Shown here piece by piece: positions 5,425 through 7,515 of a DNA stretch of 7,515 nucleotides. The position numbers and the translations under genes were made by a program. Source of the DNA: Singulisphaera sp. GP187. GTDB lineage: Bacteria > Pseudomonadota > Gammaproteobacteria > Burkholderiales > Burkholderiaceae_C. How positions within the stretch are numbered: the first letter of the stretch is position 1; each line of letters begins with the position of its first letter. The stretch covers positions 1-7,515 of the forward strand of contig CALPYQ020000072.1 of NCBI GenBank assembly GCA_943327965.2. Direction: 5' to 3'. The notes beneath the pieces were generated by a model. The model worked only from the letters and a program-made list of their open reading frames with translations. It did no database searches and was not told the origin of the DNA.

Positions 5425-6263
5425 GTCAAGCCATGTCAGAAGCCAAATCCACTTTGGGTGTGATGGGTTGGATCTTCATCATTCTGGGCGCTCTTTTGAT
5501 GTTAGGCCCCTTCTATTTCATGTTTGTGTTTGCCACACAACCTAGAGCAGAAATTTTCAGTGTCCCGCCCCCCATGTTTTTTGGCGATCACTTCTTTGAA
5601 AACATGAAAATTCTCATGGGCAAAATTCCATTTTGGAAAAATTTGGGATGGTCGCTCTATGTGGGTTTGATGGGAACAGGACTGACCTTGCTATTTTGTT
5701 CAATGGCCGGTTTTGCGTTTGCGGTCTATGAATTCCGTTACAAAAATCTGTTGTTTGGATTGGTCATGGGCACGATGTTGGTGCCATCTTTTTTGGGCAT
5801 GATCCCCACCTTCTTGATCATGGACGCCCTCAACTGGATCGACCAACCCAGAGCGCTTTATTTGCCGGGTGCTGCCCCTGCCATGGGTATTTTCTTGATG
5901 CGTCAGTACATCACTTCTGCCATTCCAAAAGAGTTGATTGAAGCCGCGCGCATGGACAACTGCGGTGAATTCAGAATTTATTGGAGTGTCGTTGTGCCTT
6001 TGCTGGGACCTGCCTTCGGCACACTGGGCTTAATTGCATTCATTGCGTCTTGGAACAACTTTATCGGTCCTTTGGTGGTGATGCGCTCACCCGAGATGTA
6101 CACATTTCCACTGGCGCTTAGAAGCGTGCAAAGCCCGGTAGACACCGAATGGGGTGCTTTGATGGCCGGATCGGCCATCGCGGTCATTCCCTTGTTGATT
6201 ATTTTCATTTTTTCTTCACGTCGACTGATTGAAGGCCTGACCTCAGGCGCAGTACGCGGCTAA
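5421..6263 (+). CDS. Sugar ABC transporter permease, MalG/UgpE type
   Basis: This is the second channel subunit, 280 residues with about six membrane helices. It has an N-terminal helix at about 12-37 and a FATQPRAEIFSVPP segment after it, typical of MalG-like proteins. The ATPase-docking motif ELIEAARMDNCGEFRIYWSVVVPLLGP has EAA at 174-176 and glycine at 182. SWNNFIGPLVV (about 210-220) and the ending GLTSGAVRG are further hallmarks of the family. The ATG at 5421 overlaps the upstream stop as ATGA and has AAGGA seven bases before it; an upstream in-frame start would lie inside the previous gene and gives an unlikely N-terminus. Together with the preceding permease and binding protein it lacks only the ATPase to form a full importer. 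Confidence 0.95.
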   Translation: MSQAMSEAKSTLGVMGWIFIILGALLMLGPFYFMFVFATQPRAEIFSVPPPMFFGDHFFENMKILMGKIPFWKNLGWSLYVGLMGTGLTLLFCSMAGFAFAVYEFRYKNLLFGLVMGTMLVPSFLGMIPTFLIMDALNWIDQPRALYLPGAAPAMGIFLMRQYITSAIPKELIEAARMDNCGEFRIYWSVVVPLLGPAFGTLGLIAFIASWNNFIGPLVVMRSPEMYTFPLALRSVQSPVDTEWGALMAGSAIAVIPLLIIFIFSSRRLIEGLTSGAVRG

Positions 6264-6288
6264 ACCAACGACTTTATATACAAGCACT

Positions 6289-7515
6289 ATGACCGTCTCT
6301 CGTGACCTATTCCCCAAAGACTTCAAGTGGGGCGTCGCCACTTCTTCTTTTCAAATCGAAGGCGCGCATGACACCGATGGCAAAGGGCCCTCTATTTGGG
6401 ATACCTTTTGTACTCTCGAAGGAAAAATTGCCGATGCTAGTAATGGTCATGTTGCTTGCGAGCACTACAAACGATGGCCAGAAGATGTTGAACTGATTGG
6501 CCAACTTGGCGTCAGTGCCTATCGCTTTTCAATGTCCTGGCCACGTGTGCAACCCGACGGTCAAGGTGCATGGAATGAAGCGGGCTTTGCTTTTTACGAT
6601 CAACTGATCTCGGCCCTTGAAAAGCGTGGCATTGAGTTGCACCTGACGCTGAACCATTGGGATCTACCGCAGGCTTTGCAAGATCAAGGGGGTTGGGTTA
6701 ACCGCGAAGTTTGTGATCATTTCACACGTTATGCCACCGAGGTGGCTCGGCGTTTTGGGCATCGTGTGCAAAGTATTTGCACGCACAACGAGCCTTGGGT
6801 CATTGCCATTTTGGGCTATGAGCAAGGAATTTTTGCACCAGGCATTCAGTCTAGAACTCAAGCCATGCAAGCGGTCCACCATTTGTTGCTCAGTCATGGC
6901 ATGGCGCTGAAGGCCATGCGCGGCTTGGGCATCACAACCGCCATGGGCATTGTTTTAAACCTCTCGCCCATTTATCCGGCCAGTGACGATCCCCAAGATG
7001 TGGCCAAGGCCAAATTGGACGACGGCTTGATTTTGCGTTTGTACATGGACGCCTTGTACAAAGGCGTCTATCCGCAAGATGTGATCGAGCATTTGGGATC
7101 CGATGCACCGCAAATGCAACAGGGCGATTTGGACACCATTGCACAGCGCAACGACTTTTTGGGTGTGAACTACTACACGCGCAACTTCTCATCCTGCGGC
7201 AACCCATGGGATGTGGCCAGCACCGGCAATACCGTGACTGACATGGGGTGGGAGGTTTACCCACAAGGTCTGACCGAATTGCTTTGCCGTTTGCATGCCG
7301 ACTACCAGCCTCAGAATCTGTGGGTGACAGAAAACGGGGCTGCTTTCAAAGACCAAATGGTCAATGGTGAGGTCGATGATGCACAGCGATTGGCTTACAT
7401 CCGTGACCACATTGCCGCCACACACGACGCCATCCAGCAAGGCGTTCCGGTGGGCGCCTACTTCGCCTGGTGCCTGATGGACAACTTCGAATGGGCCAGT
7501 GGCTATGCCAAACGA
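6289..7515 (+). CDS. Glycoside hydrolase family 1 beta-glucosidase (3' end beyond window)
   Basis: The frame is open from the ATG at 6289 to the right edge, 409 codons without a stop. GH1 enzymes are usually about 450 residues, so roughly 40 are missing. The N-terminus FPKDFKWGVATSSFQIEGA carries the sugar-binding Gln (Q22); LNHWDLP contains H123 and W124. THNEP gives the acid/base E168, NYYTRNF contributes to the active site, and VTENGA gives the nucleophile E348. The end, AWCLMDNFEWASGYAKR, is the family's aglycone-side motif. All catalytic residues are present, so it should hydrolyse beta-glucosides such as cellobiose by the retaining mechanism; 6-phospho substrates are less likely because uptake is by an ABC system, not a PTS. 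There is no signal peptide, so it acts in the cytoplasm on imported sugar. It begins 25 bases after the permease stop, with no strong ribosome site. Confidence 0.95.
   Translation, partial: MTVSRDLFPKDFKWGVATSSFQIEGAHDTDGKGPSIWDTFCTLEGKIADASNGHVACEHYKRWPEDVELIGQLGVSAYRFSMSWPRVQPDGQGAWNEAGFAFYDQLISALEKRGIELHLTLNHWDLPQALQDQGGWVNREVCDHFTRYATEVARRFGHRVQSICTHNEPWVIAILGYEQGIFAPGIQSRTQAMQAVHHLLLSHGMALKAMRGLGITTAMGIVLNLSPIYPASDDPQDVAKAKLDDGLILRLYMDALYKGVYPQDVIEHLGSDAPQMQQGDLDTIAQRNDFLGVNYYTRNFSSCGNPWDVASTGNTVTDMGWEVYPQGLTELLCRLHADYQPQNLWVTENGAAFKDQMVNGEVDDAQRLAYIRDHIAATHDAIQQGVPVGAYFAWCLMDNFEWASGYAKR

Noticed and set aside
6932..7264. Minus-strand open frame of 110 codons rich in Cys, Arg and Pro
   Set aside because: It is antisense to the GH1 gene, whose catalytic motifs are intact; the composition is typical of a shadow frame.

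Overview
The window looks like a piece of a proteobacterial chromosome, most likely betaproteobacterial (a freshwater Burkholderiales or Comamonadaceae-like organism is my guess). The basis is the style of the proteins, about even base composition in the genes, frequent TTG leucine codons, and tight ATGA/TGATG junctions with AGGA-type ribosome sites. No marker gene fixes the taxonomy. I see no rRNA, tRNA, CRISPR array, insertion sequence or phage gene.

Left part (1-2022). The 3' end of an unrecognised plus-strand gene (stop at 133-135) meets a minus-strand cluster tail to tail, with 3 bases between the stop codons. Read in its own direction, the cluster is: a conserved helical-repeat-like protein (2022-1552), a DUF6249-like membrane protein (1499-1086), an ECF-type sigma factor (1064-459) and a small two-helix membrane protein (462-139). 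The last overlaps the sigma gene by ATGA and is probably its membrane-bound regulator. A possible ECF-type promoter lies just ahead of the DUF6249-like gene.

Middle part (2023-3148). An AT-rich divergent intergenic region carries two similar 16-bp palindrome-like boxes exactly 21 bp apart. Next, on the plus strand, come a four-helix membrane protein with a cytoplasmic DERD motif and, overlapping it, a 70-residue XRE-family repressor-like protein. This membrane protein plus small HTH pairing recurs in bacteria. A small exported Lys/Pro-rich protein follows.

Right part (3149-7515). A carbohydrate uptake and hydrolysis operon: a promoter with a perfect 14-bp LacI-type operator (TGAAAGCGCTTTCA), a periplasmic sugar-binding protein, two CUT1-type permeases joined by overlapping start and stop codons, and a GH1 beta-glucosidase that runs off the right edge. 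The simplest reading is import of a beta-glucoside such as cellobiose through the inner membrane, cleavage to glucose in the cytoplasm, and derepression by a LacI-family regulator. Neither the transporter ATPase nor the regulator is in the window. I do not see a clearly new system; the most testable points are the paired boxes beside the XRE gene and the composition of the sigma factor cluster.
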